From positions 62,737,674 through 62,801,673 of the forward strand of contig NC_092350.1 in assembly GCF_963676685.1 (NCBI RefSeq): 64,000 nt of DNA, given 5' to 3'. Numbering within the stretch: the first letter of the stretch is position 1; each line of letters starts with the position of its first letter. Source of the DNA: Mytilus edulis. Taxonomy: Eukaryota > Mollusca > Bivalvia > Mytilida > Mytilidae. Below are positions 1 to 12,416 of this stretch, piece after piece. Under the pieces are notes generated by a model, which did not search any database, was not told the DNA's origin, and worked only from the letters and a program-made list of their open reading frames with translations. The translations under genes were made by a program, and so were the position numbers.

Positions 1-913
1 GTATGAAATCTTTTAGTGATGAATCTCATTTGGTAATAACACAATCCAAAAAAGGGACAGGATTCTGGTAACGGTTAGTAGAAAACACTTTTATAAATGT
101 TTTACTTTGATTATAATATCCAGATGATTTAATTTCAGAAATATTACATTAAAAGTACAAGAAATTTGACTGTATTCGTAAAAAGATTACGGTCAATCTA
201 TAAAAAAAAGATACATTAGGAATCACGTAATTAATAAAAAGGTGTTAACTGTATTAAAAACAAATATGCAAAACTCTGTCCAAATGTCTCTATAGAAACA
301 ACAACTTGCTGATAGGAAATTAATAATACAGATATATATTCCAATACGCTATTGTGTAATGCAATTACACCACCAGTGTTATTTGCAAGGCTTTCAACAG
401 AAATGAAACAACAAGCTGAACTTATTTAAATGGAATTAAGACACATTAAGGGCATTTATTAATTCCCCAGGTTCGTTATTATTATATATTGTTAAGGGTC
501 TACTCGTAAACTTATATGAAGCACTTTTTAATGTGTCCAAAATGAGAAAACATTCGAAATCATTAAACACGGTTAATTATTTGGGTTTGTTTTGCAAGGT
601 GAACATATATGTATGTATGTGTGTTTTTCTTTTTTCAGGCTATATTGTTTGTATGAGTATCAGAGACCAAAGATTGTGTATAGTATATAAAAATTTGAGA
701 ATGGAAATTGGGACCGTGCATGTGTGTCGTTGTCTAATTGTACTAATTGTATCCACTAAATCAAACTGTAGACATATTGTATGTAAAAATTTCATATATT
801 GTACACCTTATCCTTTTTTCATTAAATTTAAGTTGTTCTGCTTTGATAGTTGATATGAAAATATAAAGAATATGTTGACTTGTTTTACTTCTTTATTGTT
901 GAGAAACAGTTAT
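1..913. other. AT-rich intergenic DNA, nothing recognised
   Basis: No open frame here has codon structure, splice borders or motifs that suggest a gene. Only AT-rich sequence is seen. Confidence 0.5.
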
Positions 914-1457
914 AACAGTCAAACCTACTTAATGGACCTAGCTTCTCAGTTTCAAAATAATTTACTTTTCAAAACACTAGTTTATATTGGTTGAGGATTA
1001 ATAAAGAAATCAAAAGAGGAATATGTAGGTTAATGTGCTTGATTTCGAATTATTAGCCATTGAAATTTGGCGGGAAAATATTATCTCATGAATTTTCATA
1101 GCTTTATCATTGACAAGTTTAAGTTCTCAAAAACTATTTAAAAATAATTAGAATTTGTGAAGACTTTAACAAATGGCTTATCATTATACATTGTCAATGG
1201 GCGATTTTTTTAAGGCATTCAAATGGATAAAACTAAAGGATTTCGAAAATCTAAAAAAAATATCCCAAAACATGACAAGCGAACTTCCTTAAGAGACCAC
1301 CTGTATTAAGCATAAACCTGTATTATATGACCATTCCTTTAAGATCCCTATATTGTGCATTTCATATAGATTAAACCTTTATTAAAAGACCACCTGTCTT
1401 AAAGGCCCACTTTTTTTTCTCTCTGGTCAGTTGTCTCTTTAAACAGGTTTCACTGTA
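914..1457. mobile_element. MITE-like element with ACAGTCAAACC termini
   Basis: The left end (ACAGTCAAACCTACTTAA, from 915) is matched in inverse near 1438-1456 (TTAAACAGGTTTCACTGT). The ends are flanked by TA-rich sequence, compatible with a TA target. The interior is non-coding and holds repeated 'gaccacctgt.ttaa' words. Classification as a Tc1/mariner-type MITE is an inference. Confidence 0.5.
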
Positions 1458-3412
1458 TATTAAAAACTAAACATGCATATTCTTTTAACATACCCAGTTT
1501 CTCTCATCTAATTTGAATACATTTCTGAAAATATCGACAACGGATATTCCCATAGGAATTACTTTTATGGCTAAACATGCTAAAACTGTACGCCTTTTAC
1601 TATGAAGTTTTGTAAAAAATATCATATCCTAGAATGTAAAGCTAATATGCACTGCTATATGTTTTTCAAAGGTCAACAAAATTGTGCGTCATGTGGCCAA
1701 GTGCGCATATTACTGGGCGAGAGTGTTCTGACTGTTGAAATCTACTAACTTTAAAACTGACAGACGACTTCCTATAGGAGTTATTACATTTGTTAAATGT
1801 TTGCCTATTATCGAGCATGGTCAACATCTTTTTAGATAGAAGAATACTCAATCTAGGAAAGTGCTTTCTTTGTTTTACAGTTACACTTAATCATTACGAA
1901 TATAATCGCATCAAGCAAATCCTCCCAAAGGCTTACAATATAGTATGTGTAAACAGTAACCGTCATAATACATTACTATACAAAATTATCAACTATATCA
2001 ATTCATTCCAACTGAATAAAACTTTTGTCCGAACAGTTTTGATATTGGATATCCTCAGGATCAGAAGAATTATATTGACCGAAGCATTCCGGAAACTCCA
2101 CATGAGAGGTTTTTTTTTCTTTTATGTATTTAATATCAGTGAAATGTAATTGTAAGTGGTAAACTATATTTCAAAGAGGACAACTGTCTTTCGATTTGCG
2201 GTTATTATCTATCAAAATAAAATGAGGTCGATGCCAAAGTCAAGATCAGGTTTTAGATTTAGATTTTTGTTTCTCATCATGCTCCTTGGAACTTTTCATA
2301 GTTCATCAACGCTATCGACAAAATATGTGTACGTAAATGTTAGCTGAGATATGTCGTAAAATATATTAAAAAGTAAAATCACAAAAATACTGAACCCAGA
2401 GGAAAATCAAATCGGAAAGTCTCTAATCACATGGCAAATTCAAATAACAAAACACATCAAACCCGAATGGACAAGAACTGTCATATTTCTGACTTGGTAC
2501 AGGCATTTTCAAATGTAGTAAATGGTGTATTTAACCTGGTTTTGTAGCGCTGAACCTCTCACTTTAATAGGTTAAAAGGATGCATTGGCATCTTATTTGA
2601 GTTTCCTTCGCTCTTATAACTCAGCTGTATTACGATAAAACCCATTTACCATATTATATAGTGCAGTTAAGGGTCATTTGATTTCAGGTCCTTCATTTAT
2701 GACTTTGAAATTAAATTAAAGGTCAATTTTGACGTTCTAGGTCTTGACCATTGCCATAGATTCATATTTATACATGATAAAGCCATTGTGTCTTTTGTTC
2801 TAGATTTAAGACTTAACACTTTAAAATGTCAACATGGTCAATCAAAGTATCTCCGTTATATGATGCAATAGTAAAGGAATACTTTATTTTTCGAAACCGG
2901 AGCAAAATAAGCTATTATTTGACGCCAGAAATGACTTTGATTTAACCAGAAGTGATTTTGATTTAACCAGAAATGGCTTATAATATCTCTTACTTTGAGA
3001 AAAACCTTTCACATTTTGATTTGACATTGCGAGTGTGACAAACTATCATTATAATAAAATCAACAGGAGTATATTTACAGCAATTTATAAGTCATAAATC
3101 GATTGATAGAAAACAAGTTCGGGTTAACTAAAACCGATACACATCAAATATAAGAGGAAATTCTTATATTAACGAGCTTTCGGATAAATATATGTTGTGT
3201 TATAATAACCAATTAATAGTAGAATCTTCAAGCAAACGAACTTTATCAGAGGGATCGTATATATAACAAGACTATAAAAAAGGGATAAAAGAAAGGTATT
3301 CGATACAAGGGAATCTACAAAATATGCAAGTAGAAATTCTATTTGACGATTATACCTATGTATGCGTTATATAGGATGAAAGTGTGCACAGAAGTCTTAG
3401 TTTATGATATAC
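1458..3412. other. gene-poor spacer
   Basis: Apart from the weak exon candidate at 2037-2108, only AT-rich sequence is seen. It includes a short direct repeat near 2930-2985 (AAATGACTTTGATTTAACCAG and variants). Confidence 0.4.
2037..2108 (+). CDS. possible internal exon, unknown protein
   Basis: After a polypyrimidine-AG (cttttgtccgaacag) there is a 72-nt stretch that reads as a hydrophilic peptide with protein-like composition (DIGYPQDQKNYIDRSIP...). It ends at GAGAG followed by GT. No neighbouring exon could be tied to it, and the donor is weak. It could belong to the same plus-strand gene as the exon at 4869-5032, but that is only a guess. Confidence 0.2.
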
Positions 3413-4201
3413 AAACTCATCATAGATACCAGGACTAAATTTAGTATAAACGCCAGACGCACGTTTCGTCTACAAAAGACCCATCAGTGACGCTCGAATC
3501 CAAAAACGTTCAAAACGCCAAATAAAGTACGAAGTTGAAGAGCATTGAGGACAAAAAGTCCTACAAGTTTTCCAGATATAGCTAACGTAATCTATGCCTG
3601 AGATAGAAAAGCCTTAGTTATTCAAAAAATTCAAAAATTTGTAAACAGAAAATTTATCAATATAACCATATCAATAACAATTCATGTCAGCACAAAAAGT
3701 GCTGACTACTGGGCTTGTGATACCCTCGGGGAAATAAATCTCCACCATCAGTGGCATCGACCAAGTGGTTGTAAATAAACTCATCATAGATACCAGTACT
3801 AAATTTAGTATATACGCCAGACGCACGTTTCGTCTACAAAAGACTCATCAGTGACGCTCGAATCCAAAAAAGTTCAAAAGGCCAAATAAAGTAAAAAGTT
3901 GAAGAGCATTGAGGACCAAAATTCCTAAAAGTTTTGCCAAATACAGCTAAGGTAATCTATGCCTGAGGTAGAAAAGCCTTAATATTTAAAAAAATTCAAA
4001 AATTTGTAAACAGTAAATTTATAAATATAACCATATCAATAAAAATTCATGTCAGCACAAAATGTGCTGACTACTGGGGTTGTGATACCCTCGGGGAAAT
4101 AAATCTCCCCCAGCAGTGTCATCGACCCAGCTGTTGTAAATAAACTCATCATAGATACCAGGACTAAATTTAGTATATACGCCAGATGCCCGTTCCGTCT
4201 A
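3413..4201. repeat. 365-bp tandem repeat, about 2.2 copies
   Basis: The block beginning AACTCATCATAGATACCAG starts near 3413, again 364 bp later near 3777 and again 365 bp later near 4142. The last copy breaks off about 60 bp in, near 4201. Each unit carries the words 'cgccagacgcacgtttcgtc' and 'tcagtgacgctcgaatccaa', which I associate with very common mussel repeats. The units differ by scattered substitutions. Confidence 0.85.
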
Positions 4202-4868
4202 TGCATGCATTGGTCCAAATTCAAATATACGTTATTTTTCAACAGTCACTCGTTTCATCTGACTTCAAATAATTTCAGGGAGAGGATAAAGAAAATATTT
4301 GTATTTAATTGTTTATCGACTTTTAAACCGCTTACATTTGAAAAAATTCAACCCATGGTAGATAAAAAGTCAGGATATCACATACATGTATCCTCTAAAA
4401 AGAGCGATGTCAGCTTGGTCGACAATGTAACCGGATCTTGCTATAAATTAAGCAGCCGCTTTGCGAATAGTTTGGCAATTTCCTGTGTTTCATGAAATCG
4501 AATTTCCATAAGAAGAATAACGCACAGAATCATTGTGGTTTGATAGTACAAAGGTTAATGAAACAACACATACTGTTAAATATTGCCAAACAACGTATTT
4601 CTAAAAATAATAACTGTATGATCTGTCAATATATTACATATTTACAATATAATGACAAATCAATACGTTTTGGATTGCAATATTCTGAGTAAAACGAACT
4701 ATATGTTATATCAAACAGTTGGTACCTGTATTCAACGTAGTAATGAAGTTGGTAGGTAATGAAGTCAGTGAGTCAATATGTTTGTATTGGTTTTTTATCT
4801 GACTGTTCCGTTGTATTGAATATAGATTTTAAAATCTGCATTAATTACACTTTCCGTCATTTTTGTAG
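4202..4868. other. spacer or intron upstream of membrane-protein exon
   Basis: No convincing exon is visible. If the exon at 4869 is spliced from upstream, this is intron. Confidence 0.35.
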
Positions 4869-5032
4869 ACACAGTGACACTGAAATCATCGGGGTTTCCG
4901 TATTGGTGGATCATTGTTGGAGTGTCAATTCCGCTGGTAGCTTTGCTCATTGGCATTTTAATTCATGCCGCGAAGAAAGGAAAAGCTAAAGTGGATAACC
5001 ACAACCATGACGAACCAACATCAGTCAGATAA
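4869..5032 (+). CDS. terminal exon of a single-pass membrane protein
   Basis: An acceptor (cgtcatttttgtag) opens an exon with one open frame ending in TAA at 5030-5032. It encodes a short extracellular tail, a strong hydrophobic segment (WWIIVGVSIPLVALLIGILI) and a short basic then acidic cytoplasmic tail rich in K, H, D and N. This is the usual shape of the last coding exon of a type I membrane protein. No family can be named, because the ectodomain exons were not found upstream. The translated tail has no recognisable signalling motif. Confidence 0.5.
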
Positions 5033-5967
5033 AAGAGTTATTATACAGAAAAAAAATAACCAAGAACAAAAATATCAACAAAACAACGTGATTGCAAATA
5101 CGATTAGAATCAAAGCTTTTGTTCTATCCACAGATTGTAATTATCAGGAAAAGTAAACTTGGAAAATGTAATTTTGTATAAATGAAAAATATTCTACCGT
5201 TTTTTATAAATACGGTGCTTTTTTATAATTTAGTATTATTTCATATACTGACTATATTTACTTTTATAAGTCTTTTTTGGTGTGTATTTCTTTTTGTACC
5301 TACGAGACTATCCGTCCTACCGTTTTCCTTTACGTTTCACACAGGGATATATTTCTCAAACAGACATGTTGCTTTTATAAAATGTCTAAAATAATTGTTT
5401 GAAACAAGTCAAAATAATTAAGAGACCTCAGGATGTAAGAACATTCCAAGCCTATATCTCCAATAAGTTTCACCATTCTGATGAGTTATAGTTTTGATAA
5501 AAGTCATATATTTTGATTTAATAGATACATGAAATAACTTTTAACATTTTGTTCGTCGTTTAAAGTTCGAGATTCACTTCAAAGTTTCAGTTTTAAACTT
5601 AAAAAGTAGTATAGATTTCCTGTTTAGTCGTGGTAGTTCAATAATGCATAAATCAAAGTTAAACATATCTTTGCATTTTATATATATAACTTATGCTTAT
5701 CTTTCTTTTTCATGTTTATGTACATATATACCTATATATAGGCGTAAAAAATAATGTTCACATGTGCAGATATATATATATTCATTAAATAAAATAATAA
5801 AAAAAAAAAAGTTAACAGTTCCATTCTATCGATTTCATCCTTCCATTGGGACTCTTCAGGATAACTGAATATATATATAGAGAGAGATATTTCCCGGCAT
5901 ATTTGATCACAAATACTTATACTCAATTTGTTTATTTTATATATTAACAACTTTAAGATATACAATA
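5033..5967. other. AT-rich sequence, probably 3' UTR then intergenic
   Basis: No gene or repeat is recognised here. AT-rich runs near 5690-5890 include short TA microsatellite tracts. Confidence 0.35.
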
Positions 5968-6330
5968 AAATTGAGAATGGAAATGGGGAATGTGTCAAAG
6001 AGACAACAACCCGACCATAGAAGAACAGACAACAGCAGAAGGTCACCAACAGGTCTTCAATGCAGCGAAAAGTTCCCGCACCCAGAGGCGTCCCTCAGCT
6101 GGCCCCTGAACAATATATATATAATAGGTCTGTGATAATGAACGCCATACTAAACTCCAAATTGTACACAAGAAACTAAAATTAAAAACAAATACAAGAC
6201 TAACAAAGGCCAAAGGTTCCTGACGTGGGACAGGCGCAAAAATGCGGCGGGGTTAAAAATGTTTATGAGATCTCAACCCTCCTCTATACCTCTAGCCAAT
6301 GTAGAAAAGTAAACGCATAACAATCCGTTA
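5968..6330. repeat. dispersed repeat family A, copy 1
   Basis: It shares with 25523-25885 the ordered words 'gacaacaacccgacca', 'ggtcttcaa.gcagc', 'ccccgacgtgggacaggcg'-like and 'cggcggggttaaa'. Both copies run in the same direction. It is non-coding and looks like a SINE-like or non-autonomous element, with no clear ends. Confidence 0.55.
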
Positions 6331-7771
6331 TATATTTCAAATTTGAGAATTGAACTTCTAATATATTTTCTCTGTTTAAAAAAGGCAGTTTGTAGTAATA
6401 GTACTGATTAAAAGATATATAATACATTTTGTAATATATTCTATGCAGTCGGAGTATAAAGATTTGATTTATAAAAGATTCAGATTGAATTCAATTATTT
6501 GTCTTAAACAACAAGAAAATAAGAACGACTTGCCACTGATATTGATTTCTGTCAGTATGTGTGTATTCTTATCTTTCATTTTTGACAATGTGCTTTGTTT
6601 ATATTGCTGTTTGTGCTACTTTGTTACAGATATGTTTGCTTTTATAGTAACTACAATTATACTGTCATATGAGTGAGAGTATTAGCTATCTATAAAACCA
6701 AGTTTAATCCACCACTTTTTACATAAAAATATGACTGTACCAAATCAGGAATATGACAATTGTTTTCCGTTTGATTATTTGAGCTTTTTATTTACCATTT
6801 GATTAGGGACTTTCTGCTTAAATTTTCCTCGGAGTTCAGTATTTATGTGATTTTACTTTTTTATACTGATGTAATAGGTTTCAACTGATCATATTCATTT
6901 AAAAATACGGACAAAACAAATTACTGCTGACCGAACCTGATCCTTGTTCAATCTGTTTTTTTCGAATTCTAGAAGTTTCCGTTCGACAATTTTCTAGGTG
7001 TTTCCCGTCTACGGTCTGCTAGAGGTTTACGTGCCAGCTATATATACCGAAACCAAATTTTGACAGATCAGAAATTAATAAACTCGGAAGTTCTTTGGAG
7101 TTGTAGGATGGACACCATTTACGTTCACCACACTAGATTGTGAACTAACATATTCGATTGCAGTAAAAAGAAGATGTCTGGATAAAGAAAAGAGGATTGG
7201 AATTATATTTAACATTTAAGTTGATATTGTATTTGTACAATATTTCTTGTAAACTTGCATAATAAATCTTGTTAAATTCTATTATTGATTTGTATCTTAT
7301 GTTGGCTACAATTTTAAGGTGAATTTTGGTCTTAGTGTTGTGAGGTTGTTGTCTTTTTCAAGTTTTCTAAGCATTCCTTTTGCTTACCACAAATGTTAAC
7401 TCATTCTGTATGTCTATAGTTTATATTTAACTGGTAAACTAATGTAATTATATACAAATAACATGTAGTTGAAGGCCGTTCATTGACCTATAATAGTTTC
7501 TACAAATATCATGAATATTGCCTTAGATAGAGACTTGTCTCACTGACTATCATGCCACATCTTCTTATATCTATCTATTGGCCTACATTAATGCTAGTGA
7601 TCTCTATTGATACAAATTTAGCAAAAGTATAATTAGTCCTATTTTTAAATTGATCCGCACAATTTATAAAAGAAACAAACATTGTTGAGCAAATGCTATT
7701 CAACTCAAACTGTTTTAATCAAAAGAATAACACAATCATCATAATCGTATTGAAAAGATATATTCTATTAG
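6331..7771. other. spacer with one dispersed repeat
   Basis: Positions 6710-6865 match 13935-14090 in order ('aaatcaggaatatgacaattg', 'attagggactttc', 'ttcctcggag'). The rest shows nothing recognisable. Confidence 0.45.
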
Positions 7772-7907
7772 TTACACAGTGTTCAATTGTCCTAATACGA
7801 GAATTTATCGGGTCAATAAAATTCATATCGGGTGAGGCGAAGCCAAACCTGATATGAATTTTATTGACCCGATAAATTCCGTATTAGGACAATTGAACAC
7901 TGTGTAA
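7772..7907. repeat. large palindrome, 57-bp arms
   Basis: The left arm (7772-7829) and right arm (7851-7907) are near-perfect inverted copies beginning TTACACAGTGTTCAATTG. The roughly 21-bp centre contains GTGAGGCGAAGCC. Two other palindromes in the window (34226-34384 and 62428-62546) share the design of long AT-rich arms around a GC-richer 'gaggc' centre. Confidence 0.85.
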
Positions 7908-9125
7908 TGAATTTATCCTAATTTTGTTATATTACATATTATTATATAAAAATTGTACAATAATCAACCAAATATATTTAAGATATTTAATCTAAACCTG
8001 TTAAAAATTTAAAATATTAGAACTATAAAGCAAATCTTTTTTTTAATTTTTTATTAGGTCAATGGTCTAAGGGAGATAATTCAAATTGACGTAATAAATA
8101 AAAAAATTGTACTGAAATTTATTAGGACAATATAAGCCAATCAAATTGCGAGAAATAACTCTAAATCAGGATAAATTTTATTATGATATAAGGATAAATA
8201 CACAAAACGTCCAACATACAGTTGATGATAATACAAAATAACAAAATAAAAGTTCAGTGTTAAGAATTAAAAAAAAAAACTGCTGATTTATTAAAATGAA
8301 TATATAATTGTTCTAATACATTGATATCATTTAGAAAATATTGAATGATGAGTTATTCAAACAAAATAATATGGGAAAATTATGTTGAGAGTATTTTTAA
8401 AAATGAACTTTCTCCTAACGGCTTCTATAATTATTTACGTTCAAACAAATAGAGTTTTACTCTAATTGAACAAAGATTGTGTTCATATATCTCTTTAAAA
8501 TTCATTTTCGGTTAAGGTACTATAAGGTGGTTATAGTTCATATTGACATGAATAAGTAAGCTCGAATTAATATTTAAATTCACACTTTGACACTACAAAT
8601 ATCGCAACTAATGTTTGCCGGTGTTTATTTCTTTTTATGAGTTAAACACAACTTTACATACATACTTAACGGATAATCCATTCGTATTATCATTCCAATT
8701 CAGCTTTAGCTTGCTTTGTTTATTTGGGTTTAGATTAAGCTATCGAATAAAATTATAAAACTGATCACTCTTCAAACAGATTTTGTTTAGATTTCAAATG
8801 TTCAATTCAAATTTTGTGTTGCAAAATAAAAATGAATATGTTGTGTTCTTTCTAAATAATCTAGAATGTGAGATTGTATTTCGTATTGTTTTTACCAAAC
8901 GATGCATTCTGGTCTAGTGCCTACATTAAAAATATTTTCAATAGTTCACACATACATAACACGAATGACATAAATGAACAAAATTATCATAGCCTTTCAG
9001 ATAAGTTGCGTAAAGCTCTGAAGTATTTAATTTTGTTGTTCTTTTTTAATCAGTTATAAAAGATAAGGATAAACATCTACTGGTATCACAATAGAATTCG
9101 TGAGCAGATTGAAGTTCATAAACAT
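7908..9125. other. AT-rich spacer
   Basis: No gene is seen. Fragments near 8105-8200 echo the palindrome's vocabulary (attaggacaat, aggataaat) and may be an eroded flank of the same element. Confidence 0.35.
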
Positions 9126-9388
9126 TTATTTCATCATATAAACTTGGAACCCGTTAATTTGCTTAACCCCTTCGCACGAAATTACAAACTTCTGATATAA
9201 TCTACACTGTCCGTCTCCTCTTGAAAAAACAAACACTTTACAACTGACAAGCTTGGAACAAAAGGAGGCACATTGAATTTTGCTTCTTGGTGTCTGGATT
9301 TGAGCGGCAGGTGCAGTTAGTATCATGTTATTTGCCACTAACATATACCGTGTTTGGTTTCGTTCGTGTTGCTCTAAGGGAACAAGCC
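9126..9388 (-). CDS. terminal exon with PAN/apple-like domain
   Basis: On the minus strand a strong acceptor (gactattttttttcag) at 9389-9390 opens an exon ending MMK-TAA at 9126. The stop overlaps an AATAAA. The encoded segment has the spacing of a small PAN/apple-type module: hydrophobic start, then 'CASFCSKLVSCKVFVFS', 'GQCRLYQ' and a late Cys, giving about five cysteines for disulfides in a secreted protein. The exon is entered in phase 1, exactly the phase in which the WSC exon at 11272-11407 ends, so the two can be joined in frame. Domain assignment is from pattern memory. Confidence 0.5.
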
Positions 9389-9761
9389 CTGAAAAAAATA
9401 GTCGAAATAACATCTGAAACATGGATATATTGTGTTATGGGTGTCGTGTTATGTCATAAATAATTCATATTTAAGGACTTAAACACTTAAAACATAGACA
9501 TGATAGTAATTTTACCTGAATAATTTAAATTTAATACAGTTTGTTTATGTTCATTAATGTGTTTAGATTGTCTATCAAACAACGAATTCTAAATTTAAAG
9601 AAAAACATTAAACGGCCTTTTAAATCATAATTTAGTTAGCTGACCAATTGTTTGATTGGCAATTAATAATATTGTATATACAAGACTAGAAAACTAATAA
9701 TGTAGAGTACAAATATAGATGAATTGAATCGACTATAACCCTTGTTAACTTTTTTGTATCC

Positions 9762-10042
9762 TTAAGGTGGTACCTAACACTACAGGGAGATAACTCTGTA
9801 AAATCAGCTAAACGTTTTAATTACATTGTGTTGTTAAGGGAATATTAAGCTTCTCAATGATCAAAATAAGTATTTGTCAAACTGCTATATAGCCAGTGTA
9901 ATTTTTCTGATAAAACGGGTGGTTCAAATTTTTTGAAATTTATTTATTTTTGTAAAAGGGTCAAAGTAAATACTTTGTCAAAATTTTAAGAAAATTAAAC
10001 GAGCCAAATTAATTTTAGTTAAAGTGTTGGGTACCACCTTAA
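9762..10042. mobile_element. TTAA-bounded MITE, copy 1
   Basis: The 281-bp unit is bounded by TTAAGGTGGTACC and its inverse GGTACCACCTTAA. It is nearly collinear with 63220-63499 and lies inverse to the truncated copy at 36885-37140. TTAA at both ends suggests a piggyBac-type target, as an inference. It has no coding capacity. Confidence 0.8.
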
Positions 10043-11271
10043 ATCATGAAACATTCCATCTGGTAGCCTGATATGATTGTTAATTTGTCACAGTGATATA
10101 GAAACACAATCTGATTGAATGTGCTTTACAAGTGAACAAACTAGCAAAGGTTATTTTTTTTGGATAGACGAGTGACTGAGAAAATTTAAGTATATTATAT
10201 TTGCATTTTTTAATGATAAAGTCATCAAACAATAAAATAATTTAATTGTTCAGACAAAAAAGTACGTCAATACGTGAACAATTTGATTTCGTTTCATCGA
10301 AAATAAAGTCCCTTTTTGAATTCGATGATTAACGTACAAATATTGTATCGAAAACCAGAAGCCTTTACCAATACATTGCCTTGCAAGATTTGATTGCACA
10401 CGATCAGTTAAATATTGCAATGTAGCAATAATTTCCAATTTATCGCTTCCAAAATAAAAATCCTGGATAAATTTGTGTAAAAGAGAGGCAAAAGATACTA
10501 AAAGATTGATTGATTGTTGGCTGCTTAACGTCCAGTGCAATAAATACCAAAAGAACATTCAAACTCGTAAATCGTAAATGTAATAAATAAAATGGTTCAA
10601 ACCAGGTAAATATAGCTGTGAATGATTCTTTTACATTTTCAAGGGCATTACTGACATGGTAGTATATTTAATGACCAATTACTACCAATATATCATTGCC
10701 GGCTTCTTTGTCTTATTTTTCTTATTTCCAGAAAAAAAAATGTAACATAAAGTTGTTTACGCCGACAGAAGTGCTAACCTCCACTCTACAATACATACAT
10801 TTTTGATCGGTATGATTTTATGAATTCCTACTTTAGTTTAGTTTGACTATCATCTATTTAATTGTAGAACATTCGAAAATGTAACCAAAAGTCTCTTCCT
10901 GTGCTCTAGTTTTATCCACAAATTAAAAATTGCAACAACTTTGCATCAATCAATAATAATATGCATGCACTACCCTGTACGACTATTTGTCGGTATCTGC
11001 AACGTATTTCTTAGACTGGTTCCCGTCCTTTAGCTAGTTATGTCTGGCTGATATCTAGGGTGTCTATTGCAGGGGACGGAACCAGCTTAAGTATTGATAT
11101 GACATCTTTTAGTTTGAAAATACATCTTTTACCAACACATGAATATTATAGTACTAATACTGCAGTACAACTATTATATCGATAGTCAAAATTTACTGTG
11201 TGAAGAGTCTATTACATCAATTGATATTGTTGACCAACTTTTAAGCTTATGATTAACAACAGTTAACATAC
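10043..11271. other. probable intron with repeats
   Basis: It lies between the two exons of the minus-strand WSC/PAN gene. A short repeat 'gattgttggctgcttaacgt' at about 10508-10535 recurs near 26220. A hairpin at 11016-11085 pairs CTGGTTCCCGTCC with GGACGGAACCAG. Nothing else is recognised. Confidence 0.4.
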
Positions 11272-11407
11272 TTGTGTTATACATCGATAACCTCCATTCA
11301 CCTCCACATATCTGTTCAGAATCGCCATAACACCTTTTATTACAACGATTTTCTGGTCCGTTCTGATAAGCCAGAGGGTCATCACCACAATGACATTCAT
11401 CTCCGTT
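11272..11407 (-). CDS. internal exon encoding half a WSC domain
   Basis: The acceptor (tatattttctag) and donor (ACACAA then gtatgtt) bound a 136-nt exon with one long open frame. Its cysteine pattern is that of the second half of a WSC carbohydrate-binding domain: 'ECHCGDD', 'NRCNKRCYGDSEQICGG', then 'EWRLSMY'. The first half of the domain would lie on an upstream exon (higher coordinates), which I could not find. It ends in phase 1 and matches the PAN-like terminal exon downstream. This suggests a secreted or membrane glycan-binding protein. Confidence 0.6.
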
Positions 11408-11599
11408 CTAGAAAATATACTCCAATATGTACATTGATGTAAAGTGGTCGTGAAAATACTTTCGTCTTTTTACATGTTTTCTGACATCATTTAACAAGGG
11501 TTTTTCAGGCATTCCAGTAGTAGATAAGATTGTACATTGAAACCTGTCATAACCGAATATTGTATAAAATCTCCTAAAATCAACCATAGTCATAAGTTT

Positions 11600-11830
11600 T
11601 TTGAATTTCTATGTAAGAGGTACAAGAGATACAAAAGGGACGGTCAAACTCATAAATCGAAAATAAACTGACAACGTCATAGCTAAAAATGAAAAAGACA
11701 AACAGAAAAACAGAAAAACAATAATAAACATGACACAACATAGAAAACAAAAGAATAAGCAACACGAACCCCACCAAAAACAAGGGGTGATCTCAGGTGC
11801 TCCAGAAGGGTAGGTAGATCCTGTTCCTCA
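11600..11830. repeat. dispersed repeat family B, copy 1
   Basis: The words 'aaactgacaacgtcat', 'acatgacacaacatag' and 'cgaaccccaccaaaaac' recur in inverse order and strand at 29540-29690. It is non-coding, and the ends are not clear. Confidence 0.55.
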
Positions 11831-12416
11831 TGTGGCACCCGTCGTGTTGCTCATGTTATAACAAATTCGTTAAATTGTCTGATTCGGTAGGTCAAATTTA
11901 TGAAGGGGAATGGATTTGTAGTAACGACGTAAGGAACATATCCGATATTATCTGTGAAACGGTCAACCAACTCGTGATGGCGTCCGTAAAATTTAAACTT
12001 CACCATAAGAACTCTTGGTTTAATAGCTACCCTCTATCAAGTAAATCACGATAGGAAATACAATAAAGCATGGGAATATCGTATCAATTGGGAGATATAT
12101 ACCCCGTAAACAGGTGCTACTAGAATGTTGCTACTTATAAATGGAAAAATCACAATTGGACAGCTGAAATCATCTCTTTTGTCGTAAAGATTTGTTTTCA
12201 ACCGACACTCATTGTCAATTTATATAGTGTAAGTCAAGATATGAGGCCGACTTAACTGTATCCTGTAACTGTATCTGTTTTATCATTTATCTCTAGTACG
12301 ATGGGATAGATGCGTGATATGTAACATGTAACTCATTAAAATAATGAAAAATATTGAAAAGTGAACGCATTTATAATGTTTTCTAATACCGTTAAGGGAT
12401 AACATACAACGGTTAA
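11831..12416. other. spacer, nothing firm
   Basis: A 74-codon open frame at 11830-12054 continues the repeat at 11600-11830. It has no motif and is not called. Confidence 0.3.

Noticed and set aside
10250-10558. 102-codon minus-strand frame
   Set aside because: Its start lies in a dispersed repeat and the remainder shows no motif.
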